Assembly (NCBI RefSeq): GCF_011045025.1
Contig: NZ_JAAKZX010000094.1
Location: 1 to 34,993 of the forward strand
Direction of reading: 5' to 3'
Origin: Streptomyces ureilyticus
Lineage (GTDB): Bacteria; Actinomycetota; Actinomycetes; Streptomycetales; Streptomycetaceae
DNA length: 34,993 nt
A program made the translations under genes and the position numbers. Every line of letters starts with the position of its first letter. The stretch's first letter is position 1. Below are positions 22,146-29,672 of this stretch, piece after piece. Below the pieces are notes generated by a model, which saw only the letters and a program-made list of their open reading frames with translations, was not told the DNA's origin and did no database searches.

Positions 22146-23111
22146 TCATGATGCCCCTTGCTGCGCCGACAGAGCCGCTTGCAGGAGTGCGGCGGCATCG
22201 TCAGGTGCTCCGTGCTGGTGAAGCTGGACCGCTGCCCGCATCACATGAGGATCGGGATTGTCCCGTCCGTAGATGTGGATCAATGTCCCTGCTAGTTCGT
22301 CCAGTTGACTCTCACGCAAGACGCATACCAGGGCTGCTGTCTCTGCCGGGCTGAGCACCTCTGCGGAGTGGCGCAGCAGGGCCAGAGCGCTGTCTTGCCG
22401 GCCGCCGTTCTGCAAGGCTTCGGCCTGGCGGGCAACAATCAGTGCGGCCCGCTTCTCGGGATTACTCTGCTGCCGGTCCCCCCTCGAAGGGGGGACCGGC
22501 AGCAGAGCCGCGTGGGTCCGCCTGGCCAAACGGGATCTCTGGCCGGCCCGAATGGCGCGCCGGGCCCTGGTGTTGAGCGTTCGCACCGCTCGAGCCCTCA
22601 GTTCCTGCACTTCACGCTTCAAGGCCGCAGCCCCCTCCCGTAGGGCTGCGGCTTCCTTCTGGACTGCGTTGAGTTCGTCCTGGACGGCACTGAGTTCAAC
22701 AGCGCTTTCGACTGCCTGTTGTTGCAGCTCCTCCACCTCATAGCGCAACTTCACGCAGTCGTCGCATTGCTCGGCAGTGGCCTCGGAGTGCAGCTTCTCC
22801 AGCTCGGCGAGCGTGATGCCCCCCTCCTCCATGCCGCCTGCGTCGCTCGCCATCGCGTGGAGCTTCCTGACGATGCCTATGTCTGGCAGGTATTCGGCAG
22901 TGAGGTATCTGGACAAGGACGTATCCCTGATGTGCAGCCGGTCGGCTGCCTGCTGCTGCGTCGGGGCGCTGCCGTCGCGGTTCAAGGCCAGCAGGCGGCA
23001 GAGTTTCTGCAGTTCACCGGCAAGTGCGCGCTTCCCTGGGGGAACGTCACTGCCGAACTCCTTCTTCCTTGTCCAGGCGTAAGGAGTGCGGCTTCCTTTT
23101 GCTCGTGGCAT
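22146..23111 (-). CDS. HTH and coiled-coil protein of unknown role
   Basis: A 321-residue protein. Residues about 25-85 resemble a helix-turn-helix (LAGELQKLCRLLALNRDGSAPTQQQAADRLHIRDTSLSRYLTAEYLPD). A long coiled coil follows (about 95-175: ELEKLHSEATAEQCDDCVKLRYEVEELQQQAVES and on to ALKREVQELRARAV). A basic linker (RRAIRAGQRSRLARR) leads to a C-terminal helical part with TPR-like character (ALALLRHSAEVLSPAETAALVCVLRESQLDELAGTLIHIYGRDNPD). Such proteins are frequent in Streptomyces; I know no function. A perfect 20-bp inverted repeat lies inside the coding region. Convergent with the ATP-binding gene, 22 bp apart. The start at 23111 is by homology of form only. Confidence 0.72.
   Translation of the reverse strand: MPRAKGSRTPYAWTRKKEFGSDVPPGKRALAGELQKLCRLLALNRDGSAPTQQQAADRLHIRDTSLSRYLTAEYLPDIGIVRKLHAMASDAGGMEEGGITLAELEKLHSEATAEQCDDCVKLRYEVEELQQQAVESAVELSAVQDELNAVQKEAAALREGAAALKREVQELRARAVRTLNTRARRAIRAGQRSRLARRTHAALLPVPPSRGDRQQSNPEKRAALIVARQAEALQNGGRQDSALALLRHSAEVLSPAETAALVCVLRESQLDELAGTLIHIYGRDNPDPHVMRAAVQLHQHGAPDDAAALLQAALSAQQGAS
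22465..22507. repeat. Perfect 20-bp inverted repeat inside a coding region
   Basis: CTCTGCTGCCGGTCCCCCCT (22465-22484) is the exact reverse complement of 22488-22507, with a three-base CGA loop. On the coding (minus) strand it encodes LLPVPPSRGDRQQ between the coiled coil and the C-terminal part. Its stem would be among the most stable in the window. Confidence 0.85.
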
Positions 23112-23431
23112 ATCAATCACTCACTTCATTCCGGTCCATCTGTAGCGAATTAGCTGAAATCGGTCCTTCATCGGCAGATCTTGTCGACTTCGTGGCCGCG
23201 CGCGGCGCAGGTCGGACCAATTGTGCACGACGCAAGGCGAGTTCCGTTCTTGCTGGTTGGTGCGCAAGTGTTCCAGTAGGGACTGATATTCGGTTCTCGG
23301 TGGGACACTGTGAGAGCAGCCGCTCGTGGAGCGGGGGGTGGCCAAGACGCTTGTGCCGCTGCGTGAGTTACGCATGCGCGCATACTGCGCCTTTGCCGAA
23401 AAGCGTGCGATTCGACAACAGGAGTGAGTAA
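23112..23431. other. Regulatory interval upstream of the defence-like operon
   Basis: 320 bases between divergent genes with no coding potential I accept. It holds a 10-bp palindrome ATGCGCGCAT (23374-23383) and the AGGAG SD of the HNH-like gene. The operon promoter must lie here, but no pair of hexamers is clear. Confidence 0.5.
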
Positions 23432-24121
23432 ATGGCGCAGCCGTCCTGGCGGGACACAGGTATCGGAAGCATGGCGCGGGCTGCACTGTGGCTGGTGCAG
23501 GAAGTAGGGGAGGGCAACATCTTCACAAAGGCCGAACTGCGCGAGGCGTTTCCGGACGTCGCCCAGATCGACCGGCGTATTCGCGACCTGCGTGACCATG
23601 ACTGGAAGATCTCGCCGAGCCGTGAAGACCCCACACTCCGTCAGCAGGAGCAGCGGTTCGTGGCCCAGGGGGCGGAGGTGTGGATCCCTGGGAAGTCGAA
23701 GGCGCCGAAGCACAAGGCGAGCCTCACGGCCGCACAGCGCACGAAGGTGCTGGACGAGGACGGTTACCTCTGCCGCACCTGCGGAATCGCGGTTGGTGAG
23801 GCGTACGAGGAAGGAATCGACCAGGCGGTGCTCAACGTGGCCCGCCGCAAGGTGATCCAGCCCAGCGGGGACACGGCCTATCAGCACATCACCGAGTGCA
23901 AGCGGTGTGGGGCTGGAAGCTCGGGCCGGCAGGTTGATCTGGGGCGCGTTCTGGAGCAGGTCGCGGCCCTGTCGCCCATGGAGCAGCGGGTACTTGCTGG
24001 CTGGATCGCCGCAGACCGGCGTTCCTTGAGTCCGCTGGACAAGCTTTGGGGGCAGTACCGGACCCTTCCGGAGCCCTCCCGTAAGGCCGTGGCGGACGCG
24101 CTCGACGGCGCGAACGACTGA
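23432..24121 (+). CDS. Degenerate HNH-like zinc protein
   Basis: A 229-residue protein. The N-terminal region (about 10-85) has a winged-helix-like pattern with AQIDRRIRDLRDHDWKISPSREDP, as in several restriction enzymes. A Cys4 zinc scaffold of HNH type follows: GYLCRTCG (Cys114, Cys117) and ECKRCGAG (Cys156, Cys159). In canonical HNH nucleases a His lies after the first strand (xGHxx); here that place reads LNVARRKV (near 134-141), so the catalytic His seems lost, although His152 remains. It may be a DNA-binding subunit rather than a nuclease. The SD is AGGAG. It is the first gene of an operon with the ParB-like and helicase genes, 17 bp apart. Confidence 0.7.
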   Translation: MAQPSWRDTGIGSMARAALWLVQEVGEGNIFTKAELREAFPDVAQIDRRIRDLRDHDWKISPSREDPTLRQQEQRFVAQGAEVWIPGKSKAPKHKASLTAAQRTKVLDEDGYLCRTCGIAVGEAYEEGIDQAVLNVARRKVIQPSGDTAYQHITECKRCGAGSSGRQVDLGRVLEQVAALSPMEQRVLAGWIAADRRSLSPLDKLWGQYRTLPEPSRKAVADALDGAND

Positions 24122-24138
24122 GACAGGACGGAACGGAC

Positions 24139-25581
24139 ATGATGCGAGAACTTCCGGCTCCGCCGCGGGCGGACGAGCTGAGCGAACTGATCAAGAAGAA
24201 GGTCGCGGAGGCACAGGCGGCAGGCAGTACACGCGAGACGGTGACCGTCGAGTGGAACGAGCAGAAGGCGCACGTCGACGTGATCGACCTGCCCCTCAGC
24301 AAGCTCTACTTCAACCCCAGCACGCACCGTATCCGGGCGCAGCGGAGTCATGACGCTGCAAAGGACGAGGAGCTGGACCAGAACCCGTGGAGTGCTGAGA
24401 GCCAGGACTACCTCGGTTTCCTGCTCCAGGCCTCGCCGACCGACACCAATCTGCGCGACGTCGACTTCGACGCCCTGAAGGACAGCCTCGAAGAGTTCGG
24501 CCAGAACGACCCCGGGCTGGTCACCCACCAGGGCATCGTGGTCAACGGCAACACCCGGGCGGCTGCGCTGCGTGAGCTCGGCGTGCAGTCGATGCGCGTG
24601 GGCGTGCTGCCCGAGTCGTTCACGTGGGCGGACATCAACGCCGTAGAGCTGGCCTTGCAGCTCCGCCGGGATCACCGGCGCGACTACTCCTACATCAACC
24701 GCATCATCGCCATGGAGGAACAGGCCGCCCTGGGGCGCACGCCTGAGCAGATCGCCAAGGAGTTCCGGATCCAGGTTCGGACGTACCACCAGGAGCGCTG
24801 GATCCTGGCTACGATCCGCGAGCTGATCAAGCGCAGCCAGGAAGCCGGCGACGACGGACTCCGGCTGGTCGACTGGGAAGGCGCCCAAGAGCGGCTCAAG
24901 GAACTCCAGCGCCTGTACGTGAAGTTGGAGACCCTTGACTACGACCAGGCGGAGATTCTCAAGGAACTGCGCCTGGCCGCCATCCTGCTCAACTTCTCCA
25001 AGACCGACGTGCGGCACATCAACGAGGATTTCCTCAAGGAGGGGCTTGAGCAGAAGCTGCTTTCCGCTGGTCCGGCGCTTGAGGAACGGTCGGAGGCCAA
25101 GCCGGCGGGTGTCATGATCCCGGGGCTCGGAGTAGCGGTCCCGGCTGCCTCCTCCGCCGTGGCTGACATGAAGGCACTCAACGACCGTCTGCTGCGTGCC
25201 GCCGCTGTCGTACGCAGCAGGAGCGAGGGCCCTGACCTCGGTAACGAGGCGAAGGAGCATGCCCAGAGCGTTCTGGACGACGCGAAGAAGACCTTCGACG
25301 ATGCCATCGAGGCCGCTGGCCGCAGTGCCCGGCTACGCAAGCGCAAGCAGCTCGCGCCGGCCCGGCTCGCCGAGGCGTGCGCCAGCATCGACCAGTGCGT
25401 GAGTGACCTGGTGCAGGCCCGCACCTCTCGCAGCCTCGACGAAGAAGCCTTCGATGACGCGGTGATCAAGCTACGTGGCAGCCTGCTAAAGCTCGCCAAG
25501 CAGGCCGGCCGCGGCCTCCAGGATCCGGGTGACGGCGTGGCCTGGCTGATGGACGCTGTCGCGACAGAAGGACGACAGTGA
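24139..25581 (+). CDS. ParB/sulfiredoxin-fold protein
   Basis: A 480-residue protein. A ParB/Srx-like domain spans about 45-160: LPLSKLYFNPSTHRI, FDALKDSLEEFGQNDPGLVTHQGIVVNGNTRAAALRELG, with NGNTR (136-140) at the nucleotide-binding position. A helix-turn-helix-like segment follows (IIAMEEQAALGRTPEQIAKEFRIQVRTYHQ, about 189-218), and then a long helical C-terminal half. Chromosomal ParB uses CTP; relatives in modification systems include DndB-like proteins. Here a role as nucleotide-regulated DNA-binding or nuclease component is inferred. Its stop overlaps the helicase start (GTGA). The ATG at 24139 is preceded by GGACGGAACGG; 24142 is an alternative. Confidence 0.78.
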   Translation: MMRELPAPPRADELSELIKKKVAEAQAAGSTRETVTVEWNEQKAHVDVIDLPLSKLYFNPSTHRIRAQRSHDAAKDEELDQNPWSAESQDYLGFLLQASPTDTNLRDVDFDALKDSLEEFGQNDPGLVTHQGIVVNGNTRAAALRELGVQSMRVGVLPESFTWADINAVELALQLRRDHRRDYSYINRIIAMEEQAALGRTPEQIAKEFRIQVRTYHQERWILATIRELIKRSQEAGDDGLRLVDWEGAQERLKELQRLYVKLETLDYDQAEILKELRLAAILLNFSKTDVRHINEDFLKEGLEQKLLSAGPALEERSEAKPAGVMIPGLGVAVPAASSAVADMKALNDRLLRAAAVVRSRSEGPDLGNEAKEHAQSVLDDAKKTFDDAIEAAGRSARLRKRKQLAPARLAEACASIDQCVSDLVQARTSRSLDEEAFDDAVIKLRGSLLKLAKQAGRGLQDPGDGVAWLMDAVATEGRQ

Positions 25582-27398
25582 CAAACGCACCGAGCGAAAC
25601 GTCCCTGCACCTGGGGTTCGACGAGACGCACACGCGCGTCGTACTCCGGACCACTGAGCGCCACCAGCCGGACCTGGTCCAGTTGGCTGCCCGTTTCCGG
25701 ACGGGTGGCCAACTGAACTTGCTCAGCGCATCAGTTGCTCTCGATGACTTTCTGGCCAACCTGCAAGTCCTGGGTGACTGGCCCGATCCCAACGGCGTGG
25801 AGTGGTCCTCCGCCCTCAGGAAGCTGGCGACCGGCGTCCTCCAGGACGCGCAGACCGTAGAAACCAGGCTGGCGGGCACGGGTACGGCCGGCGAGGTCGA
25901 TCCGGACGATGTCTGGAGACGGCTCGGCGACAATTGGAAAGGCGAGCTGAGCCCGTTCCAGCGCAGGGACATCGCAAAGCTGCTGTCCCTCCAGCACGGC
26001 GCCAACTTCAGCGTGCCTGGGGCTGGCAAGACGCGCGTCGCGCTCGCGGTGTACGCGGCTCAGAAGGCCGCCGGCCATGCGCGTCGCCTCCTGGTCGTCT
26101 GCCCGAAGTCGGCCTACGACTCATGGCGTTTCGAGACGTCGGAGTGTCTGACGCACGCGCTGCGCGTCAACGTTTTGGACGGGTCGTTGGACCAATGGGC
26201 GGAGGTGCTCGTCGTCAACTACGAACGGCTGGACCGCTCGCTGGCGATGCTGACCGCGTGGCTGGCAGCACAGCCGTCCATGATCATCCTTGACGAGGCC
26301 CACCGGATGAAACTCGGATCTCGAGGCACGTACGGTGCCGCGTGCATGGCCCTTGGACCCCATGCGGACCGGCGCCTGATCCTCACGGGGACGCCGGCTC
26401 CAAATGGTGCCAAGGACCTGGAAAACCTCTTGGGTTTCGTGTGGCCGGGGCACGGACAGCGGACCGTCGTGCGCGCCGTGGCCGGGGGAGACCTTCGGCA
26501 CGCAAGTACGGTGCTGCGGCCGTTGTTCACACGGACGACCAAGCAGGAACTCGGTCTGCCTCCTGTTGATCTGAGTATCCGTTACGTCGGCATGCCGCCC
26601 CTGCACGATGAGATCTACAGCTCCCTGGTCAGTGGTATGAGCAACGGAGCGGCGAGGGAAGATCTCAGCGCGCTCGGCAAGACGGCTCTGCGGCTTCTCA
26701 TGGCCGCGACGAGCCCGGCGCTGCTTTTGGAAGGAGCCACGAAGTACGAGCCGCTGGCTTACCAGTTGCCGCCATTGGAGATCCCCCAGGGCGGTTCTCT
26801 GTACTCGATGCTGCAGAACCTTCCTGACTACGAGCTGTCACCGAAGTACAAGGAAGCCGTGGCGATCATTGCCGAGAATGCGGCGGCCGGACGTAAGACG
26901 CTGGTCTGGACGACGTTCGTCCGGAGCCTTACGACGCTGGAGCGGATGCTCGAGAAGTTCAGTCCTGCCGTGGTCTACGGAGGGACCCCTGACCGGGAGG
27001 AGCAGATCCGGCGCTTCCGTGACGATCCGGCCTGCATGGTGCTCATCTCTAACCCGGCGACTCTTGGTGAGGGCATCAGCCTGCACCACCACTGCCATGA
27101 CGCTGTCTATGTGGACCGTGACTTCATGGCCGGCCGGTTTCTGCAGAGCCTGGACCGTATCCATCGCCTCGGGCTCGCACCAGACACTGAGACGCGGGTT
27201 ACGGTTCTCGCCGTACGCAATTCCATCGACGAGGTCGTGGCCGCGCGGCTGGAGCAGAAGCTGGCGTTCATGGGGGAGATCCTGAATGACCCCACAGTCC
27301 AGCAGCTCGCTGACTTGGAGGAGGAGCCGTCGGTGGCGGCTGGTCTTGCGCCGAGTGACATTGAAGCGCTGCTGAGCCACCTGGGGGGCAACCGGTAG
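25578..27398 (+). CDS. DEAH/SNF2-type helicase
   Basis: A 606-residue superfamily 2 ATPase. A family-specific N-terminal domain (1-115) precedes the motor. SPFQRRDI (125-132) stands at the Q-motif place. Walker A is SVPGAGKT (145-152), Walker B is DEAH (239-242) and motif III is TGTPAPN (270-276). The second lobe has LVWTTFVRSL, motif V around GEGISLHHHCHDAVYVDRD (497-515) and motif VI QSLDRIHRLG (523-532). SNF2-like motors translocate on duplex DNA. The FSVPGAGKT form of Walker A resembles helicases of restriction-modification loci. No nuclease domain is fused. The GTG at 25578 overlaps the upstream stop, with AGAAGGA before it. Confidence 0.88.
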   Translation: MTNAPSETSLHLGFDETHTRVVLRTTERHQPDLVQLAARFRTGGQLNLLSASVALDDFLANLQVLGDWPDPNGVEWSSALRKLATGVLQDAQTVETRLAGTGTAGEVDPDDVWRRLGDNWKGELSPFQRRDIAKLLSLQHGANFSVPGAGKTRVALAVYAAQKAAGHARRLLVVCPKSAYDSWRFETSECLTHALRVNVLDGSLDQWAEVLVVNYERLDRSLAMLTAWLAAQPSMIILDEAHRMKLGSRGTYGAACMALGPHADRRLILTGTPAPNGAKDLENLLGFVWPGHGQRTVVRAVAGGDLRHASTVLRPLFTRTTKQELGLPPVDLSIRYVGMPPLHDEIYSSLVSGMSNGAAREDLSALGKTALRLLMAATSPALLLEGATKYEPLAYQLPPLEIPQGGSLYSMLQNLPDYELSPKYKEAVAIIAENAAAGRKTLVWTTFVRSLTTLERMLEKFSPAVVYGGTPDREEQIRRFRDDPACMVLISNPATLGEGISLHHHCHDAVYVDRDFMAGRFLQSLDRIHRLGLAPDTETRVTVLAVRNSIDEVVAARLEQKLAFMGEILNDPTVQQLADLEEEPSVAAGLAPSDIEALLSHLGGNR

Positions 27399-27439
27399 CT
27401 GGCTGCGTGCGGCGGACGCAGCGCACTACGATCGGCATT

Positions 27440-27901
27440 GTGTCCTCCGAAGCCAACTGGGCAGCCCCGGAAGGATCCTGGGCTTCGTCCGCCGCACGCC
27501 GTCGCAACATGCAGGCGATCCGCAGCCGCGATACGAAACCGGAATGGCTGATCCGGCGTCTGGTGCATGCTCAAGGGCTCCGTTACCGGGTATCCGCGCG
27601 CCCCATACCCGACCTTCGCCGGACGGCGGACTTGGTATTCCGTCCGGCGAAGGTGGCCGTATTCATTGACGGTTGTTACTGGCATGGGTGCCCTGAACAT
27701 TATGTGCCGCCCAGGACCAACTCCGGCTACTGGTCCGAGAAGGTGCTGCGCAATGTGAAGCGAGACCGGGACACGGATCAGAAGCTCAGCGAAGCGGGAT
27801 GGCTCGTGCTCCGCTTCTGGGAGCACGAGCAGTCAGAAGCTTGTGCCGACAAGATTGCCGCTACGGTCCTCGCGCGGAGGAGCGGGAGTGGCATCCACTG
27901 A
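27440..27901 (+). CDS. vsr: Very short patch repair endonuclease (Vsr)
   Basis: A 153-residue Vsr-type nuclease. AIRSRDTKPEWLIRRLVHAQGLRYRV (26-51) is the standard N-terminal block. The catalytic Asp is Asp64 in RTADLVF, equivalent to Asp51 of E. coli Vsr. The metal/zinc region is FIDGCYWHGCPEH (75-87). Vsr nicks beside T:G mismatches made by deamination of 5-methylcytosine, so it fits next to a C5-methyltransferase gene; it could instead serve as the restriction nuclease. The start is GTG 27440, with TACGAT ending seven bases upstream (possibly leaderless); 27407 is an upstream option. It overlaps the convergent methyltransferase gene by 69 bp. Confidence 0.87.
   Translation: MSSEANWAAPEGSWASSAARRRNMQAIRSRDTKPEWLIRRLVHAQGLRYRVSARPIPDLRRTADLVFRPAKVAVFIDGCYWHGCPEHYVPPRTNSGYWSEKVLRNVKRDRDTDQKLSEAGWLVLRFWEHEQSEACADKIAATVLARRSGSGIH
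27612..27654. repeat. Perfect 15-bp inverted repeat within vsr
   Basis: ACCTTCGCCGGACGG (27612-27626) is the exact reverse complement of 27640-27654, around a 13-base loop. It covers the codons for the catalytic RTADLVFRPAK stretch. Confidence 0.85.
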
Positions 27902-29182
27902 AATCGAGAGTTCCATTTGGTGCGGCATGTCACCCAGGGCAGCTGTGCCCGAGGAATCGATATCGTAGGCGCTAAGAAGTTCTTCCCGGTACTCCGGTCG
28001 CAGAACAGCCGCGATTGCGCGGCCTACTGCTTCAGCGACCGGTGGAGGGAAGGCATTGCCCACCTGCCGGTACCGCGCTGTCTTTTTCCCCTGGAAACGC
28101 CAGTTTCGCGGAAACCCCTGGATGATGGCAGCCTGCTCGACGGTAAGCATAGGGCCGTTATCCCTGAACAAGTCCCGTTCCGGGTCGCATTCGTTCAGGT
28201 CGTTGGCCACGCCCATGGCATCTACCCCCATGGCCTCCCAGGCCCTCTTCGCTCGCGTGGGGCCAAGGTCAGCACCGCCATGCTTCCTGGATCCACCGAC
28301 CAGCGTGGGAGCTACACGACGGCCGGCGGCCGCGGCCTTCCGGGCGGCGGTGAGCCAGTCGTTGTAGACATCCTCTCCCGTCCTCTCGCCAGGCTTGGCC
28401 GGCTTACCCCACTCGTTCTTGTCCCAGTACCGGAGGCACCGTTCTCGCATAGTCCTTTTGAGAATTTCAACGACAGTGGGTCCGTCGCCCTTGATGCCCA
28501 GCGGCCAGCGGAATTCATCGACGCCGGGATTTGAGATGTCTTCACGGATTGCGACCAGGATGGCCCTGGGGCGCAGCTGAGGAACGCCGAAATCTTTCGC
28601 GTCGAGTCGGCGCCATACCTTGCGCATCTCGAGATCCTGAGCTGCTGGAGACAGTGAAGTGTCAATATTGGGGACTGTATAGCCAGCGCGGCGCAATCGA
28701 TCGAGGATCTTGGTCCGATACTCGATGAAGACTTCCGGAGGCTCGAGCATTCCCCTTACATTTTCAATCAGGACCGCTTTGGGGGCAAGTTTTTCGATGA
28801 TATCCAGAGCTGCTGGGAATAGATCGCGCTCGTCATCTTCGCCCAGTCTTTTTCCGGCCAACGAAAAAGGGGGGCAAGGGACTCCGCCTGCGAAGAGGTC
28901 AAGGGTGTCACCTTGGAAATCAAGAGCCTTGTATGCGTCTGATTTGAGAAAGTCATTGACGTCCATAGGGGCGATGGCCTGGGCTTTTTGCGGCGTCCAC
29001 CCGGGCCAGCGCCCGACATTGGCTCGCAGAGTACTGACCGCGTGCTGGTCCCACTCGACAAGTGCCAGGTGATCAAATCCAGCATTGTGCAGCCCCACGG
29101 CTTGTCCCCCGGCCCCCGCACAGATCTCGATCGAGGTCAGTGGCTTCGTGAACTGCGGTCGCTTCTGGCCGCTGGGGGGCAT
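27833..29182 (-). CDS. dcm: DNA (cytosine-5-)-methyltransferase
   Basis: A 449-residue C5-cytosine methyltransferase with motifs in canonical order. Motif I is SIEICAGAGGQAVGL (17-31), motif IV GGVPCPPFSLAGKRLGEDDERDLF with nucleophile Cys103, motif VI ENV (140-142) and motif VIII QLRPR (202-206). The target-recognition region spans about 215-345, followed by motif IX (LTVEQAAIIQGFP, 346-358) and motif X (RQVGNAFPPPVA, 372-383). Target sequence cannot be read. The C-terminus runs 50 residues past motif X. The ATG at 29182 has a perfect AGAAGGAG SD. The 3' end overlaps vsr tail-to-tail, so the two are transcribed towards each other. Confidence 0.93.
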   Translation of the reverse strand: MPPSGQKRPQFTKPLTSIEICAGAGGQAVGLHNAGFDHLALVEWDQHAVSTLRANVGRWPGWTPQKAQAIAPMDVNDFLKSDAYKALDFQGDTLDLFAGGVPCPPFSLAGKRLGEDDERDLFPAALDIIEKLAPKAVLIENVRGMLEPPEVFIEYRTKILDRLRRAGYTVPNIDTSLSPAAQDLEMRKVWRRLDAKDFGVPQLRPRAILVAIREDISNPGVDEFRWPLGIKGDGPTVVEILKRTMRERCLRYWDKNEWGKPAKPGERTGEDVYNDWLTAARKAAAAGRRVAPTLVGGSRKHGGADLGPTRAKRAWEAMGVDAMGVANDLNECDPERDLFRDNGPMLTVEQAAIIQGFPRNWRFQGKKTARYRQVGNAFPPPVAEAVGRAIAAVLRPEYREELLSAYDIDSSGTAALGDMPHQMELSISVDATPAPPREDRSGNLVGTSF

Positions 29183-29390
29183 GCCGCTCCTTCTGGGGAT
29201 GAGCCATCGTGCTGAGGAGCGTCCGTGCTCGTGGACGATCACTCCGAACCAAGAGTCTCGCACCTACCAGATTTCCCACTGACACCAGTAGGCGGTCGGC
29301 CGCTACCCAGGCCAAAACTAGCCCTTGGGTTGCCCGCTGTGCACCGATCAGAAGGCGATTTTCACTCGGTGTGCCGGAGCGCTTGCGGTG

Positions 29391-29660
29391 CTAGACGCTC
29401 GAGCCCTGCCACTCCTGCGCCGTGGCCAGGTCAGGCGCCGTGCCGACCACCTCGTAAGCGAAGCCGTCCCACTCCTCCAGAACGCGCGGCTCGTCGGGTC
29501 GGAGGTGCCCTGCGCCCTCTTGGACGGGCCGGTGGCGCCGGTAGATGTCCATGGGCGGGCGGCGCCGCTTGTTGTACGCCGCGAGCGGAGATTCGGCATC
29601 AACGCGCGGGACGGCGCGCGGCGGCTGGTTCGGAGGTCCGGGGCGGCGGTGCTTGGCCAT
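29391..29660 (-). CDS. Small protein, DUF6087-like
   Basis: An 89-residue basic, Pro/Arg-rich protein. RVDAESPLAAYNKRRRPP is followed by HLRPDEPRVLEEWDGFAYEVVGTAPDLATAQEW. The HLRPDEPR and W-D-x-x-Y-E pattern recalls small Streptomyces proteins filed as DUF6087, function unknown, often near XRE-type regulators. The family name is from memory and not checked. It lies 12 bp downstream of the regulator gene on the same strand and is probably co-transcribed with it. Confidence 0.6.
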   Translation of the reverse strand: MAKHRRPGPPNQPPRAVPRVDAESPLAAYNKRRRPPMDIYRRHRPVQEGAGHLRPDEPRVLEEWDGFAYEVVGTAPDLATAQEWQGSSV

Positions 29661-29672
29661 ACCTAGATGCTC

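Noticed and set aside
23881..25260. Minus-strand open frame of 459 codons
   Set aside because: Antisense to the HNH-like and ParB-like genes, which have clear motifs and linked translation.
23432..29182. Naming the cassette DISARM, BREX or Dnd
   Set aside because: No DUF1998, phospholipase-D, PglZ, BrxL, DndC or DndD-like gene is present; only the methyltransferase and a helicase are shared in kind.
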